A DNA stretch of 52,996 bases from an uncultured Collinsella sp. Its GTDB lineage: Bacteria > Actinomycetota > Coriobacteriia > Coriobacteriales > Coriobacteriaceae. This document shows positions 16,331-24,893 of this stretch, piece after piece (position 1 is the stretch's first letter; every line of letters begins with the position of its first letter). A program made the translations under genes and the position numbers. The notes under the pieces are model-generated. The model was not told where the DNA came from. It ran no database searches and saw nothing but the letters and a program-made list of their open reading frames with translations. The stretch spans positions 1-52,996 of the forward strand of contig CAUHFS010000008.1 of NCBI GenBank assembly GCA_959605475.1, read 5' to 3'.

Positions 16331-16470
16331 GTTACGCGGTTTTACCAAACCGCGTAACGGCTCGACGCTGCAAACCCGCCAGAGCGGCAATCTGCCTTTC
16401 AACTTCGGCGGCATGACCAGAAGGTCAATGCCGCCTCGTTTCAAGGCACCTTGCTCGCTCTGGCGGGTTT
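16331..16470 (+). ncRNA. Covarying three-stem structured element, copy A
   Basis: Stem 1: GTTACGCGGTTT (16331-16342), loop TACC, complement 16347-16358. Stem 2: AAACCCGCCAGAGCG (16372-16386) with 16456-16470, 15 perfect pairs. Stem 3, nested in stem 2: GGCGGCAT-GACC, loop AGAA, GGTC-A-ATGCCGCC (16407-16435). The copy at 24643-24783 keeps the loops, CTCGACGCTGC and the fold but changes both sides of many pairs. It could be a terminal or 3'-UTR RNA element of pyrE, or a structured DNA repeat. RNA nature is inferred. Confidence 0.6.
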
Positions 16471-16564
16471 TCGCTGTCGCTACCAAAACATCGGCGTTGT
16501 CCTGGTCCAGATGCGGCACTTGGGGACGTTCCTTTTCTGCCGACACCTGGGGACACTCCTGATG

Positions 16565-16620
16565 TAGTCGTTGGGGACGTTCTTAAACGACTAGTCATTC
16601 AAGAACGTCCCCAATGACTA
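16565..16620. repeat. REP doublet, head-to-head hairpins
   Basis: Hairpin 1 pairs TAGTCGTT (16565-16572) with AACGACTA (16586-16593) around GGGGACGTTCTTA. Hairpin 2 pairs TAGTCATT (16592-16599) with AATGACTA (16613-16620), and its loop is the inverse, CAAGAACGTCCCC. This is the arrangement of paired REP units. Confidence 0.75.
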
Positions 16621-16630
16621 CCCGCAAAAT

Positions 16631-16694
16631 GAGCGTGGATAATCTCCCACTTTGAGCCTGCATCCAGGTCAAAAACGGGAGATTATCCACGCTC
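16631..16694. repeat. Intergenic inverted repeat, copy 2
   Basis: GAGCGTGGATAATCTCCC (16631-16648) is perfectly complementary to 16677-16694. It follows a REP hairpin just as copy 1 (43-106) follows 5-31. The interior is flipped relative to copy 1: CACTTTGAGCCTG is on the left here and on the right there. Confidence 0.75.
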
Positions 16695-16727
16695 GTTATC
16701 TGAGTGTCCGAAAATCCACGCTCGTCG

Positions 16728-17582
16728 CTACTTAAGCCCGGGCAGGCGGGTGTAGGGAAACGAGCGCTCTAAGAACTCGGAGCAGCGGGCGTAATCTTTG
16801 GCAAAGTAGCTGCTATAGAGCGAATCGAGTACGTATTGCACGGCGATATGGCTGGCGAACTGCGTGATGCGGTGCGTCATGCTCTCGTGGTCGCTTACCG
16901 TGAGATAGGCGGCAAAGCCGGGGTGAATGCGGGCACAGTACGGCGTGCCGATGACGATGACCGGGACATGTCGACTGCTAAGGATCGGCAAGATCTCCTT
17001 GAGGTTGGGGGCAAGGCCGCTGTAGGAGATGATGATTGCCACATGGTCGGGACCCGAGGCGAGCGCCGTGCGCACCTGAGCCTCGACGCTGTCGTGGCAC
17101 GTCGCGCTTTTGCCGGCGGAAAGCAGGCGATCGCGGAACATTCCCGCTGGATACAGGTTATGCGAGCCCGTGTAGATGTCCACGGTGCCGGCGCGCATGA
17201 TGAGCTTGGCGGCGTGGTTGAGCTGTGCAGGGTCGAGCAGCTCCTGCGTTTCGGCCAAGGTGGTCTGGTAGAGCCCCTCCATGCGTTCCATCACCTGCGC
17301 AGGGGTGGAGGTGGCATCGAAGGGAAAGTTGATGTCCACGTCGCGCCGGTTGCCCGCCTCGGTCGCCTGGCGGATGAGCTCGACCTTGAGGTCTTTGAAG
17401 CCCTCGAGGCCGAGCTTTTTGCAAAAGCGGTGAACGCTCGCGACCGAAACGTTGGCGCGCGCGGCAAATTCCTTAATGGAAAGCCCGCGCACATCCTCGC
17501 CCATGGCGAGGGCCGTTCGCCCAAGTTGTTGCTCGGTGGGGGTGAGGCTTTTGCCCTGCGTGATCTTCCGCCTGATATCCAT
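16728..17582 (-). CDS. RpiR-family sugar-responsive regulator
   Basis: 284 aa from the ATG at 17582, 4 bases after AGGAG; a longer in-frame extension upstream has no ribosome site. Residues ~1-80 are the RpiR helix-turn-helix (LSIKEFAARANVSVASVHRFCKKLGLEGFKDLK). Residues ~110-260 form a SIS sugar-phosphate-binding domain (TVDIYTGSHNLYPA, VAIIISYSGLAPNL). It probably senses a phosphosugar and controls the neighbouring rhamnosidase. It lies 272 bases downstream of that gene on the same strand. Direct repeats of TTTATCGC just upstream of its start could be an operator. Confidence 0.88.
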   Translation of the reverse strand: MDIRRKITQGKSLTPTEQQLGRTALAMGEDVRGLSIKEFAARANVSVASVHRFCKKLGLEGFKDLKVELIRQATEAGNRRDVDINFPFDATSTPAQVMERMEGLYQTTLAETQELLDPAQLNHAAKLIMRAGTVDIYTGSHNLYPAGMFRDRLLSAGKSATCHDSVEAQVRTALASGPDHVAIIISYSGLAPNLKEILPILSSRHVPVIVIGTPYCARIHPGFAAYLTVSDHESMTHRITQFASHIAVQYVLDSLYSSYFAKDYARCSEFLERSFPYTRLPGLK

Positions 17583-17854
17583 ATGGCTCCTATGCGTTTG
17601 CGTCGCGATAAACCAATCATAGCGATAAATAAAACGTTCGGCTTGGCTGGGAGTTTTGGTCCGCCGGTCTATGAACGACGGACCGCTCGACGCTGTGCGG
17701 GCCCTTGGCACGGCACCTTGGGCTTCAATCGTCGGGCGCGTGCGGAAGCACACATCCCTCCTCTTTCGGCCCAATTTGCCGCACCAGGGGCCCGCTCGCT
17801 GTTGTGGGCTCAACATAGGGCGCTGTCCTTGTTGGGCCGTTTGCGCCCGGGGCG

Positions 17855-20446
17855 TTACCCGAGCACGCGTACGGGCCCCAAGAGACCGCTGGGCTCGGAG
17901 GGCTCGGTCATGCCGAACACGTCGGGGACGGCATGGTCGAGGGTGTTGATGATATCGATCGCAAGCGCGTGCTCGCCGGCCAAAAGCGCGCCGGCCTCAA
18001 AGCAGTAAGGCGGACAGATGCGCGTGCCGAGGGATTTGCCGTCGAGGGTGACGGTTGCGGTCTCAAAGACCTCGCCAAGGTCGATGACGGTGCGGGTGGC
18101 CGCTTCGCCCAGGACAAAGGAAGCCTGGTAGCGGAATGTGCCGGCCTTGCCGGGGAACTCGGCCGAGGAAAGGTCGTGCAGGTCTGCAAGCTCAACAGAC
18201 TCGCCAAAGGCATCGGTGCCAGGGGCAGAGAAGGCAACCGCCCAGGGCCCGTCGACGCATGTGGCTTCGTCTTCGGCGGTTGCCACAGCAACGGAACCTG
18301 TAGCCCCAAGGACCACGATGCAGCTCTCGTAGGGAGCCAGCTCGAGCGTGCCGTCAAAGGCGGCGGGCTCGGTGCCGTTGAGCAGATCGAGGCGCGCGCC
18401 TGCAACGGGTGTGCCGTCGGCAAGCGCAATCTGAGTGGAGATACCCTGCTTGGGATGCTCGTTGACGAGCATCAGATAGGTCTCGCCCGCCCGCTCGTAG
18501 CGCAGTGCGCGCAGCCAGGGCTGGGGCTCGGCGCAAACCACGGTCTGCATGCCGGTGTTGGCAAGTGTGTCTGCGAGCTCGGTGGTCGCCAGGAGCTTGA
18601 TGCCGGCGACCGCGGCTGCATCCAGGGAGGCAAAGCCCTCGCGACCTGCAGTGTCACCGTCGTAGCGCTTGTTCGGCAACTCATCCAGCGCGTACACGGC
18701 AACACCTGCGGCTGCGGCACGCGCGGCAAAGTCGAGCACGGCTTCGCCGACAAACTCGGCTCCGGGCATCACCAGGCAGCGGTATGCCTGGCCGTTCACG
18801 CTAAAGCCGCTACCGTCTGCGGCAATTTCAACGGCATAGCGCCCTGCGTCCTCAAATGCCTCTGCCGGCACGATGTCAAAGTCGACCTGCGCGCGCATAA
18901 GCTCGGAGGCGGCATGCTGCATAAAGTTCGCCTCGCCTGCCCACTCGGCGTCCGCATGGTAGAGAAGCGCCACCGGGGTCGTTGCGCGCCCGCCGCTCAG
19001 CAGGCTCGCCGTACGGTTCATGTAGCTCATAAGCTGCCCAAAGTGTGCAAACTGGGGGTTTTGGCCATGCGCATAGAAATGCGGCGGGCAGTCCCAGTCG
19101 GGGAAGGCGGCCATGCTAAAGGCATGCGGCACAAACCAATTGACGCCGCGCACCAAAAAATGATCGGCGATCCACTTCATCTCGCGTAGGCCTTCGTGCC
19201 ATCCAAATGCGCCAAAGACCTCGGCCATGCAGCGCCCCTGCTTTTTGGGGTCGAGGTGTGCTGCCGAGGAGCCCAGCTTGGGCAGCACGTAGTTATAGAA
19301 CTCGAGGTCCCACACGCCGCGTCCGTAGCTGTGAAGGCCGCGGTCCATGCCGGGTACCAGCTGGTTGATCACGATGTCGACGCCCGCCATGTCCTGACCG
19401 CCCACGGCGCGGAAGTAGTGCCCGGCGCCCACGCCCAGGCGCGCGTGGCAGTCCTTGTCCTCGATAACGTGGCCGATGTACTGCACGCCGCGCGCGCGGC
19501 ACCAGTCTCCGAGCTGGTCGCAGAAGCACTCCTTATAGAGGGTGCTCGCGATGTCCATATAGACGTGGCGTACGTGCGCGCCGGCCGGCTCGCGGTCCCA
19601 CAGGTGCGGGAGCTCGGCCAGGTAGCGCTCGCCCAGTGCCGCGCGCAGGCGACGCTCAAGCTCGGCCGACCAGGGTAGGGGCGCGGTGGCCTTGCCGATG
19701 AGCGTGTCCGAGATGCCATCGGGGCCCGTGGTGCCCTTCTCGTTGGCAAATCCGGGCTCATCGGAGAAAAAGCCCAAGATGGTCTTGCCAAACTCATCGC
19801 CCAGATGCTCAAAATGCGGCTCGTAGACAGCATCGATGAGCTGCGCCACCGAGGCGCGGTCGACCATATTGATGTAGTCCTCGTTGTAGGAGGTCTTGCC
19901 GCTCGTGAACATCACGCATGCCTGCGTGAGGCCCGCAGGTGCATCGAAGACCAGGCGGCTGGGGTTGCCGTCTGCATCGTCGATTACTCGGTAAGCGACG
20001 TCGACGGGGCTGCCGTCCTGCATAAATGTCACGCCGTAGAAGCGCTCCGTTTTGTCGAGCATGTTGGCGAGCGCGATGCTCGCGGCGGACGTGGGGCCCA
20101 CGATGTCGAACGTGCGGTGCGTGAGCACGATCTTGCGGAGCTCGGGCACGGCCTCCTTGACGGCGCCGTTGGCAAAGCCCGTGGGGAAGTGCGCGTCGTC
20201 CAAGATCCAGAGCTTAAGGCCCAGCTGCTTGCACTCGTCAATGACAAAGCGCAAGTCGCGCCACCAGCCCTCGCCGCAAAAATCGGGGTGTGGGCGGCTT
20301 TCGAGACAGACCTCGTGGATGTCGGCGCCGGCGATCTTTTCCAGATACTCGGCAATGGTCTTATGGCTCTCGCCCTTCATCCACAAAAACGGAAGCACGT
20401 GGTTGTCGTATGTGCCCTCGAGCACCTGCTGATAGTACGCGGTCAT
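17855..20446 (-). CDS. GH106-like alpha-L-rhamnosidase
   Basis: 863 aa from the ATG at 20446, 6 bases after AAGGAGG. The sequence matches the large GH106-type hydrolases that remove alpha-L-rhamnose: an N-terminal barrel (FLWMKGESHKTIAEYLEKI, SRPHPDFCGEGWW, LKLWILDDAHFPTGFANG, FFSDEPGF) followed by beta-rich regions. The end resembles a jelly-roll sugar-binding domain (EFPGKAGTFRYQASFVLGE, DGKSLGTRICPPYCF, LDHAVPDVFG). No signal peptide is seen, so it would act on imported rhamnosides. It is divergent from an AraC-type regulator (115-base shared gap) and upstream of RpiR, which frames it as a regulated rhamnoside locus. The GH family is likely; activity is not proven. Confidence 0.7.
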   Translation of the reverse strand: MTAYYQQVLEGTYDNHVLPFLWMKGESHKTIAEYLEKIAGADIHEVCLESRPHPDFCGEGWWRDLRFVIDECKQLGLKLWILDDAHFPTGFANGAVKEAVPELRKIVLTHRTFDIVGPTSAASIALANMLDKTERFYGVTFMQDGSPVDVAYRVIDDADGNPSRLVFDAPAGLTQACVMFTSGKTSYNEDYINMVDRASVAQLIDAVYEPHFEHLGDEFGKTILGFFSDEPGFANEKGTTGPDGISDTLIGKATAPLPWSAELERRLRAALGERYLAELPHLWDREPAGAHVRHVYMDIASTLYKECFCDQLGDWCRARGVQYIGHVIEDKDCHARLGVGAGHYFRAVGGQDMAGVDIVINQLVPGMDRGLHSYGRGVWDLEFYNYVLPKLGSSAAHLDPKKQGRCMAEVFGAFGWHEGLREMKWIADHFLVRGVNWFVPHAFSMAAFPDWDCPPHFYAHGQNPQFAHFGQLMSYMNRTASLLSGGRATTPVALLYHADAEWAGEANFMQHAASELMRAQVDFDIVPAEAFEDAGRYAVEIAADGSGFSVNGQAYRCLVMPGAEFVGEAVLDFAARAAAAGVAVYALDELPNKRYDGDTAGREGFASLDAAAVAGIKLLATTELADTLANTGMQTVVCAEPQPWLRALRYERAGETYLMLVNEHPKQGISTQIALADGTPVAGARLDLLNGTEPAAFDGTLELAPYESCIVVLGATGSVAVATAEDEATCVDGPWAVAFSAPGTDAFGESVELADLHDLSSAEFPGKAGTFRYQASFVLGEAATRTVIDLGEVFETATVTLDGKSLGTRICPPYCFEAGALLAGEHALAIDIINTLDHAVPDVFGMTEPSEPSGLLGPVRVLG

Positions 20447-20560
20447 GGATCCTCCTTGGCTCGATCGATCTGCTGCATAGCACAGATTATGGACGCGTCG
20501 GCGCGTTCTGCTAATATCTGAATCACGACGAACTATGACCAAATCAACGATTGGCAAGCC

Positions 20561-21553
20561 ATGGAGATCGACGAGCTCGAGCGTAGGCTCAGCGAACTGA
20601 GCACCAGTGAGATCGCTTATAAAGACGGCATGGCATTTGATTGGTCGATTATGACCGAGCATGTCGAAATCGACGGATGCCCAGTGCGCAAGATTGGGCA
20701 GCCAGGGTTTGCCTATGCCCAGCCCGGCATGCCGCGTGGCCTGACGATAAGGAAAAACTCGCGCTTTAATGCAGTTCCCGAGCACGTGCATGATTACGTG
20801 GAGATGAGCTATGTGTATCGCGGGCGCTGCCCGCAGACGGTGGCGGGGGAGAGGCTCGAGTTGCGCCGCAACGAGGTGCTTTTGCTCGACGCCCTTTGCC
20901 CTCATGCCGTGGCGGCGCTCGGCGAGGACGACATCATGCTGAGCATGACCGTTTCACGCTCTTTTTTGCGCCGGAGTCTCGAGTCGAGCCTCTCGCGCGA
21001 GAGCGCGGTCTCGCGGTTTCTGTTCAACGCGCTCAACAGCGAGACGGACCATCGGGGCCATGTCCGTTTTTACTGCGGCGAGAGCCGTCGGATTCGGCGC
21101 TACATGCAGGAGATGCTCTGCGAGCTGTACGACCCGAGCCCCAACGGTCCCGAGATCGTCTTGCGTCTGTTTCAGCTGTTTTTGGCCGAGCTCATGGATT
21201 GCTACGAGCGCGAGCTGGTGCGCGGCGCGGCGGACGGCACGGCGGGGCCCACTGCCCTGGTGACGGGAATGCTTGGCTATATCGATCGCGAATTCGCCGC
21301 GTGCTCCCTCGAGGGGATGGCGGCGGAGTTTGGCTTGAGCCCTAATTATGCGACGGCGCTCCTCAAGCGACATGTGGGCAAGACCTTTAGGCAGCTTGTG
21401 CAGGAGCGACGCCTGGTGCGTGCGGCCGAGCTTCTGCGCGGTGGCGCCACGGCCGGGGCGGTTGCGCATGCGGTGGGTTATGAAAACATGAGCTTCTTCT
21501 ACCGTAAGTTTCACGACAAGTATGGCTGCACCCCCGCGGTATACCGCCGGTAA
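20561..21553 (+). CDS. AraC-family regulator
   Basis: 330 aa. The ATG at 20561 has only a weak GGCAAG upstream, but no better in-frame start exists. Residues ~55-150 form a cupin-like sugar-sensing domain (FNAVPEHVHDYVEMSYVYRG, a His-x-His-x5-Glu pattern). The C-terminal ~100 residues hold two AraC helix-turn-helix motifs (CSLEGMAAEFGLSPNYATALLKR and GAVAHAVGYENMSFFYRKFHDKYG). It is transcribed divergently from the rhamnosidase and probably activates it. The following GH1 gene, 168 bases on, may also be a target. Confidence 0.9.
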   Translation: MEIDELERRLSELSTSEIAYKDGMAFDWSIMTEHVEIDGCPVRKIGQPGFAYAQPGMPRGLTIRKNSRFNAVPEHVHDYVEMSYVYRGRCPQTVAGERLELRRNEVLLLDALCPHAVAALGEDDIMLSMTVSRSFLRRSLESSLSRESAVSRFLFNALNSETDHRGHVRFYCGESRRIRRYMQEMLCELYDPSPNGPEIVLRLFQLFLAELMDCYERELVRGAADGTAGPTALVTGMLGYIDREFAACSLEGMAAEFGLSPNYATALLKRHVGKTFRQLVQERRLVRAAELLRGGATAGAVAHAVGYENMSFFYRKFHDKYGCTPAVYRR

Positions 21554-21720
21554 GCGCGGGGCGGATCGTCTTCGCTCCTTCGGTGTCAAAAAGTTTCAGC
21601 TGCAGCGCTGTTGCAGCGCGCGTCTGCGAAAAGAAGTGTCGGGTTTGGCACCCCTGCCCCTGTCTGTCGCGTGCGTGGGCGATACTCGGCCTATCGACCC
21701 GCAATGCAAAGGAGATGCTC

Positions 21721-23169
21721 ATGGCAAACATCAAGTTCCCCGAGGGTTTCTATTGGGGTGGCGCCACGGCCGCCAATCAGTTTGAGGGCGCTTGGAACGT
21801 GGACGGCCGCGGTCCTTCGGTCGACGACCATTTCTTGGGCGGCAGCTACAAGGAGCCGCGTCAGATCACGATCGACATCGACCCCGACCGCTTCTACCCC
21901 AATCATGACGGTATCGACTTCTACCATCACTACGAGGAGGACATCGCGCTGTTCGCCGAGATGGGCTTTACCATGTTCCGCATGTCCATCTCTTGGAGCC
22001 GCATCTTCCCCAACGGCGACGATGCCGAGCCCAACGAGGCCGGCCTCGCCTTCTACGACCGCGTCTTCGACTGCCTGCGCGCTCACAATATCGAGCCGCT
22101 CGTGACCCTGTCGCACTACGAAATGCCTTATCACCTGGTCGAGAAGTACAACGGCTGGGCGAGCCGCGAGCTCATCGGCTTCTTTGAGAAGTACTGTCAG
22201 ACCGTCTTCGACCGCTATCAGGACAAGGTCAAGTTCTGGCTCACCTTCAACGAGATCAACTGCGGCACCCAGGACATGGGCAACCTCTTTGGGACCAGCA
22301 TGATCCAGGGCTTTGAGGGCCCGGCTTCGGCGGTCCACACCACGCCGCAGGCCCGTATGCAGGCCCTGCATCACCAGTTTGTCGCCAGCGGCCGCGTCGT
22401 GCGCTATGCCCACGAGCACTATCCGCAGTTTAAGATGGGCAACATGGACTGCTTCATCCTCTCCTATGCCGCCACGTGCGATCCGGCCGACGTGTTCGCC
22501 ACGCAGCAGGAGATGAATACCATGAACTGGTACTGCTCCGACGTGCAGGTGCGCGGCAAGTACCCGTTCTATGCCAAGCGCTTCTGGGCCGAAAACGATG
22601 TCGAGCTCGTGATGGAGGACGGCGACCTGCAGGATATCGCCGACGGCAAGGTCGATTTCTACACCTTTAGCTACTACATGTCCGGCACCGTGGGCACCCA
22701 CAAGGATCACGAGATGACCGAGGGCAACATGACCTTTGGCGGCAAGAATCCCTATCTGGAGTCCACCGACTGGGGCTGGCAGATCGATCCGCTGGGTCTG
22801 CGCATCGCCCTCAACGAGATTTACGCCCGCTACGAGATTCCGCTGATGGTGGTCGAGAATGGCATGGGCGCCTACGATGAGGTCGAGGAGGACAGCTCCA
22901 TCCACGACCCGTATCGTATCGCCTACTTGCAGAGCCACGTCAAGGCCATGGGCGAGGCCATTGCCGACGGCGTCGACCTGATCGCCTACACCTGGTGGGG
23001 CCCCATCGACCTGGTTTCCGCCGGCACCGGCGAGATGCGCAAGCGCTACGGCTTTATCCACGTCGATAAGTACGATGACGGCACCGGTACCTACGAGCGC
23101 CGCCGCAAGGACAGCTTCTACGCCTACCAGAAGATCATCAAGTCCAACGGTGCCGAGGGCCTGGATTAA
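21721..23169 (+). CDS. GH1 6-phospho-beta-glucosidase
   Basis: 482 aa from the ATG at 21721, after AAAGGAG. Family GH1: acid/base Glu178 in TFNEIN and nucleophile Glu379 in VVENG, with the N-terminal FPEGFYWGGATAANQFEGAW. The family hydrolyses 6-phospho-beta-glucosides made by PTS import. The nearby EIIA(Glc) and the EIIBC at 3805 give a matching transporter. The rhamnosidase next door suggests the natural substrate may be a rhamnosyl-glucoside. It is 54% or so similar by eye to the island GH1 at 30155 but clearly distinct. It is possibly co-regulated with the AraC regulator upstream. Confidence 0.92.
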   Translation: MANIKFPEGFYWGGATAANQFEGAWNVDGRGPSVDDHFLGGSYKEPRQITIDIDPDRFYPNHDGIDFYHHYEEDIALFAEMGFTMFRMSISWSRIFPNGDDAEPNEAGLAFYDRVFDCLRAHNIEPLVTLSHYEMPYHLVEKYNGWASRELIGFFEKYCQTVFDRYQDKVKFWLTFNEINCGTQDMGNLFGTSMIQGFEGPASAVHTTPQARMQALHHQFVASGRVVRYAHEHYPQFKMGNMDCFILSYAATCDPADVFATQQEMNTMNWYCSDVQVRGKYPFYAKRFWAENDVELVMEDGDLQDIADGKVDFYTFSYYMSGTVGTHKDHEMTEGNMTFGGKNPYLESTDWGWQIDPLGLRIALNEIYARYEIPLMVVENGMGAYDEVEEDSSIHDPYRIAYLQSHVKAMGEAIADGVDLIAYTWWGPIDLVSAGTGEMRKRYGFIHVDKYDDGTGTYERRRKDSFYAYQKIIKSNGAEGLD

Positions 23170-23231
23170 TCGACAATATGAGTGCCACCGGGGAAAAGCG
23201 TTGGGATGGGCTCGCGATTCGAGTCCCCACC

Positions 23232-23260
23232 TTAGCATTTGAACCATTTGGCACTATAAT
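23232..23260 (+). promoter_or_regulatory. Promoter of the EIIA gene
   Basis: TTAGCA (23232-23237) and TATAAT (23255-23260) are separated by 17 bases, 49 bases before the EIIA start codon. It indicates that EIIA is transcribed separately from the GH1 gene. Confidence 0.65.
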
Positions 23261-23309
23261 CACCATAGGCATGCGCACAACGTTGCGCTTAATCAAGAGG
23301 AGAAAACGT

Positions 23310-23846
23310 ATGGGTCTGTTTGACATGTTCAAGAAGAAGGCTGAGCCCGCGACTGCCGCTGCTCCGGCCTCCATCTCTGCTTCTGCCGGCGCCGACGTGC
23401 TGTGCTCGCCCGTCAAGGGCAAGGTCATCAAGATGGCCGACGTGCCCGATCCCGTCTTTGGTGGCGAGGTTCTGGGCAAGGGCTGCGCCGTGTGGCCCGA
23501 GGACGATCTGGTCTACGCTCCCTGCGACGGCAAGGTGACCGTCACCATGGGTCACGCCGTGGGCCTGCAGTCCGATAGCGGCATCGAGGTTCTGGTGCAC
23601 GTTGGCGTCGATACCGTCAACATGAACGGCGACGGCTTCGAGGGCTTCGTCAAGGCCGACGATGTCGTTAAGGCTGGCCAGCCCATGCTCAAGATCGACC
23701 GCGCCAAGATCGCCGCTGCCGGCTACAAGGACTGCGTCGTCGTGGCTGTGTCCAACACCGCCGAGTTCGCCGACGTCGAGCTCGCCGTCGAGGCTGACTC
23801 CGCTGTCTCCGCTGGCGATGCCATCGTCAAGGTCGTCCGCAAGTAG
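23310..23846 (+). CDS. Stand-alone PTS EIIA, glucose (Crr) type
   Basis: 178 aa from the ATG at 23310, 7 bases after GAGGAG. The single domain (residues ~30-175) matches EIIA(Glc): SPVKGKVIKMADVPDPVF, VYAPCDGKVTVTMGHAVGL, and the phospho-acceptor region GIEVLVHVGVDTV. His97 would carry the phosphate and His82 is the conserved partner. It passes phosphate from HPr to EIIB. The EIIBC at 3805 lacks an A domain and belongs to the same superfamily, so the two may work together. A short Ala/Pro/Ser-rich tail precedes the domain. It has its own promoter and terminator. Confidence 0.92.
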   Translation: MGLFDMFKKKAEPATAAAPASISASAGADVLCSPVKGKVIKMADVPDPVFGGEVLGKGCAVWPEDDLVYAPCDGKVTVTMGHAVGLQSDSGIEVLVHVGVDTVNMNGDGFEGFVKADDVVKAGQPMLKIDRAKIAAAGYKDCVVVAVSNTAEFADVELAVEADSAVSAGDAIVKVVRK

Positions 23847-23872
23847 TCTGCGGCAACATAAGGGTGTTTTGG

Positions 23873-23900
23873 GGTGGTCGGGTTATCCGGCCACCTTTTT
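23873..23900 (+). terminator. Terminator of the EIIA gene
   Basis: GGTGGTCGG (23873-23881) pairs with CCGGCCACC (23887-23895), with one mismatch, and TTTTT follows at 23896-23900. Confidence 0.85.
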
Positions 23901-24081
23901 ATTGCACCGCGGGGAAGCGTTTTATTGCACGTTGGGCGGGCTTGCAAACCGTTCGGACGCTAAAACGAACCGACCGCGCCTTCGCGTTGCCGAGGGCGTT
24001 CATAAGTGGATAGTATGGGCTTACTTATTACAACGTGCGCCGCGTCCGGGAAGCGCGGTGCCGCTCATTAGGAGGAACAAC

Positions 24082-24639
24082 ATGAAAAAGAAGCTGCTGC
24101 TTGCGCCCCTCATGGCCGTCTTGGTTGCATGCGTGGTCGTGCTTTCCGGCTGTGGAGGTCCTTCGGTTGAGGAGCTCATCACCGAGGATCTTACGACGCA
24201 GTTTGACGAGGTCAAAAACGGTGGCGACGACTTCCTCTCTGGTCTGGAGGAGGCTTCGGGCGACGAGTTCGAGCAGCTGGGTATCGATCCCAAGGAGTAT
24301 GCCAAGACCTATCTCGAGGGCTTTGACTACAAGATCGGCGACGTGACGGTCGACGAGGACAAGGGTGTCGCGACCGCCGAGGTTTCTATCACATGCAAGT
24401 CTATGAACAAGATCGTCGAGGACTTCTCCACCCAGTATCAGGAGAAGGTCGCTGCGCTTGACACGGTTCCTTCCGATGACGAGCTGTACAAGATGGCCGG
24501 TCAGGTTATGGTCGATGTGACCAAGGCCACCGAGCCCAGGAAGACCACGGTTATCTTCAAGTACACCTGCAACGACGACGGCGAGTGGTCTGCCGACGAC
24601 TCCGTCAACTCCGAGATGATGGATGCAATGCTGAGCTAG
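24082..24639 (+). CDS. Putative lipoprotein
   Basis: 185 aa, ATG at 24082, 6 bases after AGGAGG. The signal KKLLLAPLMAVLVACVVVLS ends in the lipobox LSGC with Cys24, so it is exported and lipid-anchored. The mature part is acidic (EELITEDLTTQFDEVK...) with an alpha/beta pattern like DUF5105-type lipoproteins of Coriobacteriia and Firmicutes; this match is tentative. Function is unknown. It has no close partner; EIIA lies upstream behind a terminator, and the structured element begins 4 bases after its stop codon. Confidence 0.8.
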   Translation: MKKKLLLAPLMAVLVACVVVLSGCGGPSVEELITEDLTTQFDEVKNGGDDFLSGLEEASGDEFEQLGIDPKEYAKTYLEGFDYKIGDVTVDEDKGVATAEVSITCKSMNKIVEDFSTQYQEKVAALDTVPSDDELYKMAGQVMVDVTKATEPRKTTVIFKYTCNDDGEWSADDSVNSEMMDAMLS

Positions 24640-24642
24640 TTT

Positions 24643-24783
24643 GTTGCGGCGTTTTACCAAACGCCGCAACTGCTCGACGCTGCGCGGGCACCAGAGCGAC
24701 AACTTGTCATTCAAAGAGGACGGCATGACCAGAAGGTCTATGCCGTCCTCTTTTCATGCCAATTTGTTCGCTCTGGTGCCCGC
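24643..24783 (+). ncRNA. Covarying three-stem structured element, copy B
   Basis: Stem 1: GTTGCGGCGTTT (24643-24654), loop TACC, complement 24659-24670. Stem 2: GCGGGCACCAGAGCG (24684-24698) with 24769-24783. Stem 3: GAGGACGGCAT-GACC, loop AGAA, GGTC-T-ATGCCGTCCTC (24716-24750). CTCGACGCTGC and CGCTGTC are shared with copy A (16331-16470). Most changes relative to copy A preserve pairing. Confidence 0.6.
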
Positions 24784-24822
24784 TCGCTGTCCGTCCTCTA
24801 CCTGCGGCGTTGCCATGGCAGT

Positions 24823-24842
24823 CGTTGGGGACGTCCCCAACG
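24823..24842. repeat. GGGGACGTCCCC perfect palindrome
   Basis: CGTTGGGGACGTCCCCAACG is a perfect 20-base palindrome of the GGGGACGT family, 40 bases after the structured element. Copy A is also followed by this family (16520-16620). Confidence 0.7.
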
Positions 24843-24893
24843 GCTACTTTCCGCGCAACGGTATTGCGGCGGCTGGGTTGGGCAGCGCTGGCG

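Noticed and set aside
16565..16694. Possible CRISPR-like repeats
   Set aside because: Only paired palindromes without equal-length unique spacers; no cas genes in the window.
23203..23235. tRNA T-arm-like sequence (CGATTCGAGTCCCC)
   Set aside because: No anticodon or D arm can be built upstream, and a promoter follows directly; taken as chance.
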